A DNA stretch of 64,000 nucleotides from Geoalkalibacter subterraneus (GTDB lineage: Bacteria; Desulfobacterota; Desulfuromonadia; Desulfuromonadales; Geoalkalibacteraceae). Under the pieces are notes generated by a model that had not been told where the DNA came from, made no database searches, and saw only the letters and a list, made by a program, of their open reading frames with translations. The translations under genes and the position numbers were made by a program. Shown piece by piece: positions 37,444 to 46,734 of this stretch. Position 1 is the stretch's first letter, and every line of letters begins with the position of its first letter. The DNA is taken from positions 310,001 through 374,000 of the forward strand of contig NZ_CP010311.1 in the NCBI RefSeq assembly GCF_000827125.1, in the 5' to 3' direction.

Positions 37444-38739
37444 ATGGATTTGATCATGGAACAGGTACAATTTAAACCGATTTCACGGATCAAGACATTT
37501 CTGTTGATCGTTCTGCTGACGGTGCTGTTTCTCTTCAACAGCGGTGCGGATCTGGTTTATGAGTCCTGCGCCTTCAGCCTGCTGGTGGGGTACCATTTTT
37601 TCACCGATCTGCGCTTTTCCGGGGATCAGATCCGCTCAGCCGGCCTCATGCTGCCGCACCTGGCCGTTTACCTGTCGCTGTGCACCCTGGTCGTCTGGGT
37701 CACTACCGAAGATGCGGAAAGCGCCTACTGGGTCATTTATCTGCTGCCGATTGCCGTGGCCGCGGCCAACCTGTCGCTGAAAGCGACGTTGGCAACCTGC
37801 AGCGTCGCGACCCTGCTTTTCGCCAGCCTTGTCCCTCACCGGCTTTATTCCGACCCCACTGCACGCCGTGAGGAGTTGCCGGAACTTATGGTCTTCGCTC
37901 TCACCTTCTTTCTGGTCGGGGTGCTGATTCAATCCTTTTCCGAGCAGCACCGGCGACAGCTTGAGGTCGAAGTTCAGCTGAATGAAAAGCTGCATCGGCA
38001 GAAGACCGAACAGGAAGAATCCCTCGCCCGGCTTGAGAAGGCGGAAGAAACTCTGCGAAGGCGAGAGCGATTAGCGGCACTTGGGGAGATGGCGGCGGGA
38101 ATCGCCCATGAGATTCGCAATCCCCTGGGGGTGGTGACCTCCTCAGTTCAGCTGCTTGAATCACGGCTGCCCGATCTGAAAGATAACCAGCGTCGCCTGC
38201 TCCAGATCATCCTCGAAGAAATCGGCCGCATGAACAGGTTGATTGGCGATTTTCTCAGGTTCAGCCGTCCGGCACAGCCTCACCTTGTTGAAACGGATCT
38301 GGCGGCCTTTCTGCGGGACAGGCTCGACCAAATTGCTCCCATGGCGGCGGAGGCCGGCGTCGAGATCAGGCAGGAGCTGCCCGGTCAACCGGTTCCGGTG
38401 TGGATCGATGGCGAACTGATGCAGCAGGCCTTTCTAAATCTGCTTCTCAATGCCCTGGAGGCGTCGGAGAAGGGGGACAGTCTTCTGGTCGGTCTTGATC
38501 TGCGCAACGATCAGGCCGTCACAGCCATCCGCGATAGCGGCGGCGGGATTGCAGCCGAGGACCTGCCCCTCATCTTCAACCCCTTTTTCACAACCAAGGA
38601 GGGGGGCACGGGGCTGGGACTCGCCAATGCCCATCGGATTATTGAAAGTCACAATGGTCAGTTGACTGTCGCCGCAAACCCTGACCGGGGGACAACTTTC
38701 ACTGTCAAGCTTCCCCTGCAGCCGCCAGACCAGGAGTGA
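37444..38739 (+). CDS. membrane sensor histidine kinase (NtrB-like)
   Basis: A 431-residue kinase. It has five or six hydrophobic helices in the first 170 residues (FLLIVLLTVLFLFNSGADL, HLAVYLSLCTLVVWVTTE, YWVIYLLPIAVAAANLSL, MVFALTFFLVGVLIQSF) and a coiled coil (LEVEVQLNEKLHRQKTEQEE). These are followed by a HisKA domain with IAHEIRNPLGVVTSS and a HATPase domain with LLNALEAS, DSGGGI, NPFFTTKEGGTGLGL. No PAS or periplasmic sensor domain is seen, so the signal is probably read in the membrane. ATG 37444 or ATG 37456 are both possible; neither has a strong ribosome site. It lies 6 bp before its response regulator. Confidence 0.88.
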   Translation: MDLIMEQVQFKPISRIKTFLLIVLLTVLFLFNSGADLVYESCAFSLLVGYHFFTDLRFSGDQIRSAGLMLPHLAVYLSLCTLVVWVTTEDAESAYWVIYLLPIAVAAANLSLKATLATCSVATLLFASLVPHRLYSDPTARREELPELMVFALTFFLVGVLIQSFSEQHRRQLEVEVQLNEKLHRQKTEQEESLARLEKAEETLRRRERLAALGEMAAGIAHEIRNPLGVVTSSVQLLESRLPDLKDNQRRLLQIILEEIGRMNRLIGDFLRFSRPAQPHLVETDLAAFLRDRLDQIAPMAAEAGVEIRQELPGQPVPVWIDGELMQQAFLNLLLNALEASEKGDSLLVGLDLRNDQAVTAIRDSGGGIAAEDLPLIFNPFFTTKEGGTGLGLANAHRIIESHNGQLTVAANPDRGTTFTVKLPLQPPDQE

Positions 38740-38745
38740 AACAAG

Positions 38746-40110
38746 ATGGCCCATATCCTCGTGGTGGATGATGAAAAAAACTACTGCACCGTTCTGTCCG
38801 AATTGCTCGGCGACGAGGGGTTTCGGGTCTCCACCGCCGCAAATCCATATGCCGCGCTTGAGGTGATGAACCGGGAAAATATCGACCTGGTCCTCTCCGA
38901 TCTGAAGATGCCGGGGATGAGCGGTCTTGAATTCCTGAAGCAGGTTCAGTCCGAAATCGGTGAAATCCCTTTTATCCTCTTTACCGCCTATGCCACGGTG
39001 GAGACTGCGCTGGATGCCATGAAAAGCGGCGCGGTCGACTACCTGGTCAAACCCTGCAAAAATGAGGAAATTCTGCTGGCAGTCAAAAAGGCGCTGGGTT
39101 ACCGTCGCCTGCAGGCCCAGAATGCCGCTCTGCGTCGGGAGCTTGATGTGGAGCGTTCCGGCGGCATCATCGGCAACAGCCCGGCAGTGCGCAAATTGCT
39201 TGACGACGTTGAGCGGGCGGCTTCGGTGCGCAGTTCCGTGTTGATTTTTGGAGAAACAGGCACCGGCAAGGAACTGGTTGCCCGCGCCCTTCACCACGCC
39301 GGGGCCCGGGCCAAGGAGGCGCTGGTGACGGTCAACTGCGCCGCCTTTGCCGAGAACCTGCTCGAAAGCGAGCTGTTCGGTCATGAACGCGGTGCTTTTA
39401 CCGGGGCGACTCAGCGCAAGAGGGGGTTGCTCGAAGTGGCGGACGGGGGGACCCTGTTCCTGGATGAGATCGGCGAATTTCCCCTCTCCCTGCAGCCCAA
39501 GCTGCTGCGCGCCCTCCAGGAGCAGCGCTTTCGCCGCGTCGGCGGGACGGCGGAAATCGAGAGCGACGTGCGCATCGTGGCCGCCACCCACCGCGACCTT
39601 CAACAGATGACTGAGACCGGCGCCTTTCGCGAGGACCTTTTTTATCGCCTCAACGTGGTGGTGCTTGAAATTCCGCCTCTGCGCCGCAGACGCGAGGACA
39701 TCCCACTGCTGGCGTTGCATTTCCTGCGGCGCAGCGCCCGCGAAATGGATCGGCCGGTGCGCGATCTTGCCCCGGAAACCATCCAGCGGCTGCAGCAGTA
39801 TTCCTGGCCGGGCAACGTGCGCGAACTGCAGAACGTCATGGAGCGTAGTGTTCTGTTCAGCACGACAGCGGTTCTGAACCCTGCCGATCTGCCGGCGCCG
39901 GTGGGGGACGTCGCACAGAATGTCTCACCGGGCGCGTCGAACATTCCGGAATTCGATGCACCATTGCCGGAACTGATGGATCGCATGGAAAAGGAGTTGA
40001 TCCGCAAAGCCCTGCGCCAGACCGGCGGCGTGCAGGCCCAGGCCGCCGAGCTTCTCGGCATCAGCCGCAGCAACCTGCAGTACAAGCTCAAAAAGCATCA
40101 CCTGATCTGA
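38746..40110 (+). CDS. NtrC-family sigma-54 response regulator
   Basis: A 454-residue activator. Its receiver domain carries the phospho-acceptor Asp52 (LVLSDLKMPGMSG). The AAA+ domain has Walker A GETGTGKE near 170, the sigma-54 contact loop GAFTGA, Walker B GGTLFLDEIGE and arginine-finger region FRRVGGTAEIESDVR. A C-terminal Fis-type helix-turn-helix follows (VQAQAAELLGISRSNLQYKLKKH). It is paired with the upstream kinase (6-bp gap, GGAGTG site). Targets are unknown; no -24/-12 promoter was found nearby by eye. Confidence 0.95.
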   Translation: MAHILVVDDEKNYCTVLSELLGDEGFRVSTAANPYAALEVMNRENIDLVLSDLKMPGMSGLEFLKQVQSEIGEIPFILFTAYATVETALDAMKSGAVDYLVKPCKNEEILLAVKKALGYRRLQAQNAALRRELDVERSGGIIGNSPAVRKLLDDVERAASVRSSVLIFGETGTGKELVARALHHAGARAKEALVTVNCAAFAENLLESELFGHERGAFTGATQRKRGLLEVADGGTLFLDEIGEFPLSLQPKLLRALQEQRFRRVGGTAEIESDVRIVAATHRDLQQMTETGAFREDLFYRLNVVVLEIPPLRRRREDIPLLALHFLRRSAREMDRPVRDLAPETIQRLQQYSWPGNVRELQNVMERSVLFSTTAVLNPADLPAPVGDVAQNVSPGASNIPEFDAPLPELMDRMEKELIRKALRQTGGVQAQAAELLGISRSNLQYKLKKHHLI

Positions 40111-40212
40111 CTCTTTTTGCCTCTTCTTGTCTTCCCTCCTTTCAATCTGTCTGACCTGTCCTTATCTGCCTGTTCAAGATTTTGTATTTCAAGCCGCAAA
40201 CCGCCTGCCGAA

Positions 40213-40230
40213 TGTATAAAAATTTATACA
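40213..40230. promoter_or_regulatory. perfect dyad upstream of LTA-synthase-like gene
   Basis: TGTATAAA-AA-TTTATACA, 8-bp perfect arms, in an AT-rich spot 124 bp before the predicted ATG. Possible operator or promoter region; no regulator is assigned. Confidence 0.4.
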
Positions 40231-40353
40231 AAAAGAAGGCTAAGGCTGAGATAAGTAGTTGTTTTGCCGATTTTATTGCTTGGCAAAGAGTTTGCTTTTG
40301 GAAACTGGCTGCTCGGCTCCCGGCGTGCAGCCCAATCCCCAATCGAGGAGTTG

Positions 40354-42459
40354 ATGCAGCGCATGGTTTCCTTTTCCCGTAAAATAAAAGAGTTCTTTCC
40401 CCCCGAGGCCCGCTTTGCTGCCGGGCTCTACCTTCTGCTGGCCATTCTGTTTGCACTGCTGCGTACGGTTCTTCTGCTGCGCAACAGCGTGCAGGCGGAA
40501 CAAATTCCAATATCGATCCTGATGGAAAGCTACCTGGTGGGGCTACGTTTCGATATGGCGATAGCATCCTACCTGCTGATCCCCTTGTTCCTGGCCCTGC
40601 TGGTGCTGCGCGGGCGCGGAAAACGCTGGGCGGTGTTTGCCTTCGGTGTGCTGGTGGCGCTTCTGGCGTTGGCCGGGGTGGCGGAGGCGGAGTTTTATCG
40701 TGAATTCGAAAGCCGCTTCAACGCCCTGGTGTTTGAATACCTCAGCCATCCTACGATTGTGGGCGGCATGATCTGGGAAGGGTATCCGGTGCTGTCCTAT
40801 CTGACCGTGTGGATTCTGTTCTGTGCCCTGTGGGGCGGGGCGCTGCGGTGGCTCTACCGTCGGGTTCTGGCGACAGAGAACCGGGACCCAGCTCCGGACA
40901 GGGGCATCCGCAGCGTCCTGCTGCGTACCATGGGGGCGACGGTTTTGCTGACCCTGATGGTTTTTGTCTCCCGCGGCGGGTTTCAGAGCCAGCCGCTGCG
41001 GTGGGGGGACGCGTTTTTTTCCGAAGTTCCCTTTGCCAATCACCTGGCTCTCAATGGTGTTTTCACCCTGGGGCGCTCGGGGTGGGACAAGATTTACAGC
41101 AAGCAGGAAAACTGGGTGAAGGCCCTGCCGGAGGATGAGGCGCTGCAGCTGACCCGCTCCATGGTCCTGCAAAAGGATGAAAAGCTGCTTGACCCCAAGA
41201 ATTATCCCCTTCTGCGCCAATCTGCGGCAGTCGCCGATGCGCCGCTGGTTGCGGGCGATCGGCCGGTGAACGTGGTCGTCATCCTGATGGAGAGCTTCTC
41301 CGCGCGTTTTTCCGGCGTACTGGGTGCGCCGGAGAGCCTCACTCCCGAATTCGATGCCCTGGCCCGTGACGGGATTTTGTTCACCCGGGCTTTCTCCAGC
41401 GGAACCCATACTCATCAGGGTGTTTATGCCTCTCTGACCTCGTTTCCCAATGTGCCCGGCTATGAATACCTGATGAAGATGATGGAGGCCAACCAGGAAT
41501 TCTCTTCGCTGCCGCTGCTTTTCACCCGCCGGGACTATGAAAGCATTTTCCTCTACAACGGGCTGCTCTCCTGGGACAATAAAGAGGGGTTCTTCCGTCA
41601 GCACGGCATGGAGCATTTCGTCGGCACCAGCGATTACCGTGACCCGACTTTCGTCGACCCGGTGTGGGGGGTGTCTGACCACGACGTCTATACCCGGGCC
41701 AACGAGGAATTCCGCCGACTGAGCCAAAAAGGGCCGTTTTTTGGAACTATCCTCACATTGTCCAATCATTCTCCCTTCAATCTTCCCGAGTCGCTGCCCT
41801 TTGAGCGGATCGAAAAAGATGACGGCATGGACGGGCGCTGGAATACCATGCGCTATGCCGACTGGGCGCTGGGGGAGTTTTTCCGCCAGGCCCGCCAGGA
41901 GGACTATTTCGACAACACCCTGTTCGTGGTGACCGGCGATCACGGCTTCGCCCATCCGCCCATGATCACCGGCATGCAGCTTGAGCGCTTCCATGTCCCG
42001 CTGCTGTTCTACGGGCCGGGACTGCTCGGTACCGAAGGCGAGCGGCGCGACATCGTCGCCAGCCAGGTGGATATCGGCCCCAGCATCCTCGGCCTGCTCG
42101 GCATCAGCGACCCGCAGCAGGGGTGGGGGCGCAACCTGTTTGCCGCCGCGCCGGACGATCGCGGATTTGCAGTGGTCAAGCCCTCCGGGGGCGAGGACCG
42201 CGTCGCCCTGATCGAAGGCGATTATCTCCTCGAAGTCGCCCCCAGGGAGAAGCCCCGCCTGTACCGCTACGACCTGGGTCATCCGCCAACAGGGAGCGAA
42301 AATATCCTTCGCGAACACGAGGCGCTGGCGGATGAAATGGAAAACCGCCTTCATGCCTATGTGGAAACCGCGATCCTTTCGCTGCGCAAGCGCGCCCTGG
42401 GAGTGCCGGAAAGTGTCGCCCTTGAACAATCTGCTGATGGGAAAGTTGCGCAGAAGTGA
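40354..42459 (+). CDS. LTA synthase/sulfatase-family membrane phosphotransferase
   Basis: A 701-residue protein of the alkaline-phosphatase-like LtaS/OpgB group. It has five N-terminal membrane helices (from FAAGLYLLLAILFALLRTVLLL to TVLLTLMVFVSRGG). A large extracytoplasmic catalytic domain carries VVVILMESFSARF (metal Glu), the SSGTHTHQGVYASLTSFPNVPGYE region with the likely catalytic Thr, and VVTGDHGFAHP. In Gram-negatives such enzymes move phosphoglycerol or phosphoethanolamine onto envelope glycans; the substrate is not known here. ATG 40354 follows GAGGAG by 3 bases; ATG 40363 is the alternative. The gene stands alone. Confidence 0.83.
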   Translation: MQRMVSFSRKIKEFFPPEARFAAGLYLLLAILFALLRTVLLLRNSVQAEQIPISILMESYLVGLRFDMAIASYLLIPLFLALLVLRGRGKRWAVFAFGVLVALLALAGVAEAEFYREFESRFNALVFEYLSHPTIVGGMIWEGYPVLSYLTVWILFCALWGGALRWLYRRVLATENRDPAPDRGIRSVLLRTMGATVLLTLMVFVSRGGFQSQPLRWGDAFFSEVPFANHLALNGVFTLGRSGWDKIYSKQENWVKALPEDEALQLTRSMVLQKDEKLLDPKNYPLLRQSAAVADAPLVAGDRPVNVVVILMESFSARFSGVLGAPESLTPEFDALARDGILFTRAFSSGTHTHQGVYASLTSFPNVPGYEYLMKMMEANQEFSSLPLLFTRRDYESIFLYNGLLSWDNKEGFFRQHGMEHFVGTSDYRDPTFVDPVWGVSDHDVYTRANEEFRRLSQKGPFFGTILTLSNHSPFNLPESLPFERIEKDDGMDGRWNTMRYADWALGEFFRQARQEDYFDNTLFVVTGDHGFAHPPMITGMQLERFHVPLLFYGPGLLGTEGERRDIVASQVDIGPSILGLLGISDPQQGWGRNLFAAAPDDRGFAVVKPSGGEDRVALIEGDYLLEVAPREKPRLYRYDLGHPPTGSENILREHEALADEMENRLHAYVETAILSLRKRALGVPESVALEQSADGKVAQK

Positions 42460-42575
42460 TGCCGCTTTCTCTGGACAGAAAAGCATTGACGGGATTGGCA
42501 GTAAAAACATAAAACACGAAGGAGCGAAGGTTTAAGATCAAGGCACGCTGAACATTGAAGCGAGGCGGGAAAAAT

Positions 42576-43748
42576 ATGAAACCGCTCCACATTATTGTCG
42601 CCCCGGATTCCTTTAAGGACAGCCTCTCTGCGGTTGCTGCGGCAGAGGCGATGGAGCGCGGCATTCATGCGGTTTTTCCCACCGCTGAGGTTGTCCATGC
42701 CCCCATGGCCGATGGCGGCGAAGGGACCGTTCAGGCCCTGGTTGATGCAACGGGGGGGCAAATTCTTCGCCAGCAGGTGGCCGGGCCGCTGGGCGATCCG
42801 GTCGAGGCGCATTGGGGGATTCTCGGCGACGGGGAAACCGCCTTGATCGAAATGGCCGCCGCTTCCGGGTTGGCGCTGGTGCCGCCTGCCGATCGCGATC
42901 CGCGGATTACAACTACCTATGGAACCGGGCAGTTGATCAAAGCTGCTTTGGACAAAGGGCTGCGCAGGATCATCGTCGGGCTTGGCGGCAGTGCCACCAA
43001 CGACGGCGGAACCGGAATGGCGCAGGCTCTGGGAGCTCACTTCCTGGATGCCGAGGGGCGGTCGCTGCCGCCCGGCGGCGCAGCTCTTGCCGACCTCGAT
43101 CGCATCGATCTGTCCGGCGCCGATCCCCGTCTTCAGGATACCGAAATCCTTGTCGCCTGCGATGTGGACAATCCTCTTTGCGGTCCCTCGGGGGCGTCAG
43201 CCGTTTATGGCCCGCAGAAAGGCGCTTCTGCGCAGGTTGTCGCCGAACTCGATCGTGCCCTTGCCTGCTTCGCCGAAGTTGCCCGTCAGACCACCGGCCG
43301 TGATATCGCCAACCAACCGGGTGCAGGAGCTGCCGGCGGCTTGGGGGCGGGACTTCTTTTTCTGACCCGCTGTGAATTCCGGCCAGGCATCGACCTCGTG
43401 CTGGAAATCGTTGATTTCCCCCACCTCCTGCAGAACGCCGACCTGGTTGTGACCGGGGAGGGGTGTACCGACGCGCAGACCGCCTGCGGTAAGGCGCCTG
43501 TCGGCATCGCCGCCCTGGCGGGAAAGCACCAAGTTCCAGTTGTCTGCCTCTCGGGAGCCCTGGGAGATGACAGTGAAGAGGTGTTGAAAAAAGGGGTCGA
43601 CGCACTGATGAGCATTCCGGCCCGCCCCATGACTCTGGAAGAATGCCTCGATTCCGCAGCGACGTTGGTCGAAGAGGCCACGGCAAGGCTGTTTCGCTGC
43701 CTCAAGGTCGGCATGGGGATGCAGCAGAAATCGGGTGCTCAGGAGTAA
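42576..43748 (+). CDS. glxK: glycerate kinase (GarK/GlxK type)
   Basis: A 390-residue kinase that phosphorylates glycerate, here probably to 2-phosphoglycerate. It starts MKPLHIIVAPDSFKDSLSA and has MADGGEGTVQALVDATGG, VGLGGSATNDGGTGMAQALGA, FGPQKGA-like YGPQKGASAQVV, GAAGGLGAGLLFL and VTGEGCTDAQTACGKAP, all hallmarks of the type II glycerate kinase family. Length normal. The ATG is 6 bases after GAGGCGGG; a TTG at 42555 in the same frame is unlikely. A terminator follows, shared with the convergent tRNA-Ala. Confidence 0.95.
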   Translation: MKPLHIIVAPDSFKDSLSAVAAAEAMERGIHAVFPTAEVVHAPMADGGEGTVQALVDATGGQILRQQVAGPLGDPVEAHWGILGDGETALIEMAAASGLALVPPADRDPRITTTYGTGQLIKAALDKGLRRIIVGLGGSATNDGGTGMAQALGAHFLDAEGRSLPPGGAALADLDRIDLSGADPRLQDTEILVACDVDNPLCGPSGASAVYGPQKGASAQVVAELDRALACFAEVARQTTGRDIANQPGAGAAGGLGAGLLFLTRCEFRPGIDLVLEIVDFPHLLQNADLVVTGEGCTDAQTACGKAPVGIAALAGKHQVPVVCLSGALGDDSEEVLKKGVDALMSIPARPMTLEECLDSAATLVEEATARLFRCLKVGMGMQQKSGAQE

Positions 43749-43797
43749 TCCCACCTGTTCGAAATTCGTTAGCAGAACGAGAAATATCAATAAAAAA

Positions 43798-43822
43798 GGG
43801 GTTAGGCAAATTGCCTAACCCC
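43798..43822. terminator. terminator between glycerate kinase and tRNA-Ala
   Basis: Self-complementary GGGGTTAGGCAA/TTGCCTAACCCC with an A/T-rich centre. On the minus strand six Ts follow (for tRNA-Ala); on plus TTGATTTT follows, so it is probably bidirectional. Confidence 0.85.
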
Positions 43823-43833
43823 TTGATTTTATT

Positions 43834-43909
43834 TGGTGGAGCTGATCGGGATCGAACCGACGACCTATGCGTTGCGAACGCATCGCTCTCCCAGCTGAGC
43901 TACAGCCCC
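43834..43909 (-). tRNA. tRNA-Ala (anticodon CGC)
   Basis: 76-nt cloverleaf: acceptor GGGGCTG/CAGCTCC with the G3-U70 alanine identity pair, D arm GCTCAGCTGGGAGAGC, anticodon arm ATGCG-TTCGCAA-CGCAT (anticodon CGC), T arm GTCGGTTCGATCCCGAT and encoded CCA. Confidence 0.97.
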
Positions 43910-43921
43910 GTAAGGATGGTC

Positions 43922-43951
43922 AATTTACTCGAGCGCCTGTTGATTTGTCAA
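43922..43951 (-). promoter_or_regulatory. sigma-70 promoter of tRNA-Ala
   Basis: Minus strand TTGACA (43946-43951), 18 bp, TAAATT (43922-43927), ending 12 bp before the tRNA. Its TTGACA contains the TGA that was the stop codon of the kinase gene before the IS inserted. The IS end is 17 bp upstream, so the promoter core is intact. Confidence 0.65.
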
Positions 43952-43959
43952 GCTCCCTG

Positions 43960-43968
43960 ATGGCGCAC
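43960..43968. repeat. left target-site duplication of the IS
   Basis: ATGGCGCAC, repeated exactly at 46744-46752 on the other side of the element. Confidence 0.95.
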
Positions 43969-44159
43969 CAGTGCTGACGCATGAAGCGATGACCCGCGCC
44001 TGTGCTCAACGCCTCGGCGGGAAATTTGAGGCGTAATGCTGTCCGAATGACCCCAGAGACATCTGCCCCAGGGTGGGCGGAGCTTCTCACGTGCTGTTTC
44101 CCCTGATTCAGGGCGTACCTACCCCTTCGCCTGCGGCGATAGGTGTGGTTGACCCTCTT

Positions 44160-45689
44160 TTATGTCAGCCGTAACTGGAAAGGGGCAGCAATCTGCTCGC
44201 GGATCCACGCCTGATTGAGCCACGGACTCGCTATCGTTTCGCGTACCAAGCGGATCAATCCCCGCACCCCGGTCTCCCGAATGATTCTGGCGATCTTTTC
44301 CGAATACCTCGCCATGATGTTGAACATGTGCCCCAATTGCATCAGATAATGGAAACCCTTCATCGCGTTCCAATCATGGCTAAAACAGTGCTCGTATTGG
44401 TAGCCGTGGTGCTTCTCTACCAGGAAGCCTGTTTCGACCCCCCAGCGCGAGCGTGCGCCCAGATTGCACCGCTCGTGGAGGTTCCATCGGTCGAGGGGCT
44501 CACTCGATAGCCAGAGGTGCCGGCTGGTCTTTTCCACCACGTCGCACCCCTGGTTGCCAATCTCTTGCCAGCTCTCCAGACATTCGACGACGTTTACGAT
44601 CTCCCGCTTCCTGCCGTTCGCCCCGAAGCTGTACTCTATCCTGTTTGCCCATCTGAAACGCTGCTGCCTGCCGCCCCAGGTTTGAAAATGCCGGTTCTTC
44701 GGCTCAAGCCGTGCCAGGGCCTGAAATTCCTTCACCGTGCTCGGCAAGGCGTCGTCCTTCAGCACGATCATGTACTGCCATTTGTTCCGGCGGCACAGCT
44801 CCATGACTGGCCCGTTCGCATAGAGCCCGTCCAGCAACAACATGATCCGCAGCGCCGGAAACGCCTCTTTGAGCCTCGCAGCCAATCGATAAAAAGCTTT
44901 CAGCTCGCAGTCCTGCTTGCTCCTGTGCGAATCTCCTTGCGTATGGCACAGGAACTCGCTCATCAAGGGAATGCTCATCCCGCCGGAAAAGGCGAGATTC
45001 GCCTGCAGGACATAGACGTAGTACTGCGTCTGCTCCGCGCTCTGCCCTCTATTGAACGTGCGTTGCAGGCATTCTTCGTCCCAAAGCCAGCCGCGCGCCA
45101 TCTTCTGCGTACCGTCTACCGCAACGGGATAGCAATTATTGACCAAGTATCGGGAAAACTTCTTGTTTCGTATCCACTTCCGGATCAATTCCAGCTGTAC
45201 CGACGCGATCTGGTCCACCTCGATTTGTGACAATACCCTCTTGAGGGTGTCATGGTGGGGGGTCTCTTCGAGTTCGGGAAACAGGGCCTTCAGGTTCTCC
45301 CAGAGCATCGGACGGCTCATTTCCCTGGTCACCTCCCGCGAGGATGCCATCTGCAGCACGAACGACAGAATTCCCAACATCAGCAGCACGGATAGCTTGT
45401 GCTTGGTCTTCTTCGCGGTTCTCGGATCCGGTATCGCCGACAATCGCCTCAAAAGCACCGGCAACTGGCCGCGAAACACCTTGAGCTGCTCCCAGGCCGC
45501 CTCGTTGCGGGCAAGACCCTCCTCCTCCACGCTTTTATAGCCGCTCTTGCGGTTGGCGATCGTGGCGTGGGAGGCCCTCTTCAACCCCTCTTCTTCCTGC
45601 TTGCGTCCGAGTTCCTTCTGCGCGCGTTTTCTCTGCCTTGCCTTCGCCTTGATCTCTTCGCGGTTCGCACGGCGGCTCGCTTTGCCCAT
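44160..45689 (-). CDS. DDE transposase, ISAs1-like
   Basis: A 509-residue transposase. The first 50 residues are strongly basic (GKASRRANREEIKAKARQRK), then comes an IPDPRTAKKTKHKLSVLLML region like the ISAs1/H-repeat N-terminal domain. The catalytic acids fit D in PVAVDGTQK, D in LLLDGLYANGPVMEL and E in RWGVETGFLVEKHHGYQYEH. Complete, no frameshift. It starts at ATG 45689, 18 bp behind the DruA-like gene, after GGGGGTGG. The family placement is from motif memory. Confidence 0.88.
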   Translation of the reverse strand: MGKASRRANREEIKAKARQRKRAQKELGRKQEEEGLKRASHATIANRKSGYKSVEEEGLARNEAAWEQLKVFRGQLPVLLRRLSAIPDPRTAKKTKHKLSVLLMLGILSFVLQMASSREVTREMSRPMLWENLKALFPELEETPHHDTLKRVLSQIEVDQIASVQLELIRKWIRNKKFSRYLVNNCYPVAVDGTQKMARGWLWDEECLQRTFNRGQSAEQTQYYVYVLQANLAFSGGMSIPLMSEFLCHTQGDSHRSKQDCELKAFYRLAARLKEAFPALRIMLLLDGLYANGPVMELCRRNKWQYMIVLKDDALPSTVKEFQALARLEPKNRHFQTWGGRQQRFRWANRIEYSFGANGRKREIVNVVECLESWQEIGNQGCDVVEKTSRHLWLSSEPLDRWNLHERCNLGARSRWGVETGFLVEKHHGYQYEHCFSHDWNAMKGFHYLMQLGHMFNIMARYSEKIARIIRETGVRGLIRLVRETIASPWLNQAWIREQIAAPFQLRLT

Positions 45690-45707
45690 GGCGCCACCCC
45701 CTGCCTG

Positions 45708-46592
45708 CTACGAGCAAAGCGCGCCGCGGAAATCTCCCGCAAGCGGCTTCACGAAGATCTTCTTGGGGGTCGTGCTGTAGCTCTTTCCCCTGCGCGCCAG
45801 ACCTTGGCCGGTCGTCATCCCCAGGTACTGCCAGTTCGCTGCCAGATAACAGGTCCCTGCATAAAGCTCAGGGTCCACGAACGTTTCCAACAGCAGCGGC
45901 CGATATCCCCAACGTTTGTGCCAATCGTCCCCGATGCGCCTTGCCGCCTTCCCTAAGGTGTGGCTTGCCAGGTTTTTCACCTGTACCCAGGGAAACACCA
46001 GAAAACGGCTGTTGTTGATGACGAACCCCAGGTTCCTCAGTCGCTCATCCTTGCTCCAGCCGATAAAGCGATCCCGCTCCTGCAACGACTTCGCCGCGCC
46101 GCAAAACAGCAGACACCCCAAAAGCCCCCTCTCGCTCTCGATGAAGTAGCGTTGGAAACAGCCGATGGGAGGCGTGTACCCCAGGTAGTGATAGCGGCTC
46201 ACATACTCGTTCCATAGATCGGCCGCATCCTTGCTGTCCGCCCCTGCCAGCCGAACCGGTCCGATCTCTGCGACGCTGCCTTTTACCGCCGTGGTCGCCT
46301 CCGTTCTGCGCGTCGGCTTCGGCTGCTTCTTCAGCCCCGCTCCCGGGGCGATGGTCCGCTTCCGCGGAAGCTTCAGCAATCCCTGCTGTTCGAGCTTCTC
46401 CAGTAGCTTCAGGCAGGCATCCCTCTTCAAACTCCCCGAAGCGGTGCGCCAATCCAGGTGCTCACAAATGGTAAATGCCAGTTCGAATCGGCTCAATCCT
46501 GAACATGTCGAAACCGTTTCCTGAATCGCCTCCACTTCTTCAGGACCGATGGTTCTCCCGCAGTGAACCAGTTGCTTCCTCTCGTCTCTCAT
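45708..46592 (-). CDS. DUF4338 / DruA-like protein carried by the IS
   Basis: A 294-residue protein. An N-terminal helical region (IGPEEVEAIQETV, SRFELAFTICEHLDW, ACLKLLEKLEQQGLLKLP) looks like a winged-helix DNA-binding part. It is followed by the DUF4338 domain: WNEYVSRYHYLGYTPPIGC, QRYFIESERGLLGCLLFCGAA, LGFVINNSRFLVFPWVQVKNLASHTLG, WGYRPLLLETFVDPELYAGTCYLAANW. That domain defines DruA of the Druantia anti-phage system and also occurs with transposases. It is inside a complete IS and has no DruB-E partners, so a role in transposition is more likely than phage defence. Activity unknown. Confidence 0.85.
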   Translation of the reverse strand: MRDERKQLVHCGRTIGPEEVEAIQETVSTCSGLSRFELAFTICEHLDWRTASGSLKRDACLKLLEKLEQQGLLKLPRKRTIAPGAGLKKQPKPTRRTEATTAVKGSVAEIGPVRLAGADSKDAADLWNEYVSRYHYLGYTPPIGCFQRYFIESERGLLGCLLFCGAAKSLQERDRFIGWSKDERLRNLGFVINNSRFLVFPWVQVKNLASHTLGKAARRIGDDWHKRWGYRPLLLETFVDPELYAGTCYLAANWQYLGMTTGQGLARRGKSYSTTPKKIFVKPLAGDFRGALCS

Positions 46593-46734
46593 GGCGCAGC
46601 CTCCTGGGTGAAATCACAGTCATGCCACGCTACCTTAGCGAAAAGCCGAAGCGTTGTCTAGGGTTGTTTTGCGACAAAATATTTTAGAGTCCCCCCGGAG
46701 TAGCGCTGTTTATCGGCGTAGGGAATTTCATGCG

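Noticed and set aside
40543-42510. 655-codon minus-strand open frame opposite the LTA-synthase-like gene
   Set aside because: Shadow of a gene with clear motifs on the plus strand; the translation has no recognisable domain.
45708-46592. A full Druantia defence system
   Set aside because: Only a DruA-like gene is present and it lies inside an IS; no helicase-type DruE or DruB-D genes are seen on either side.
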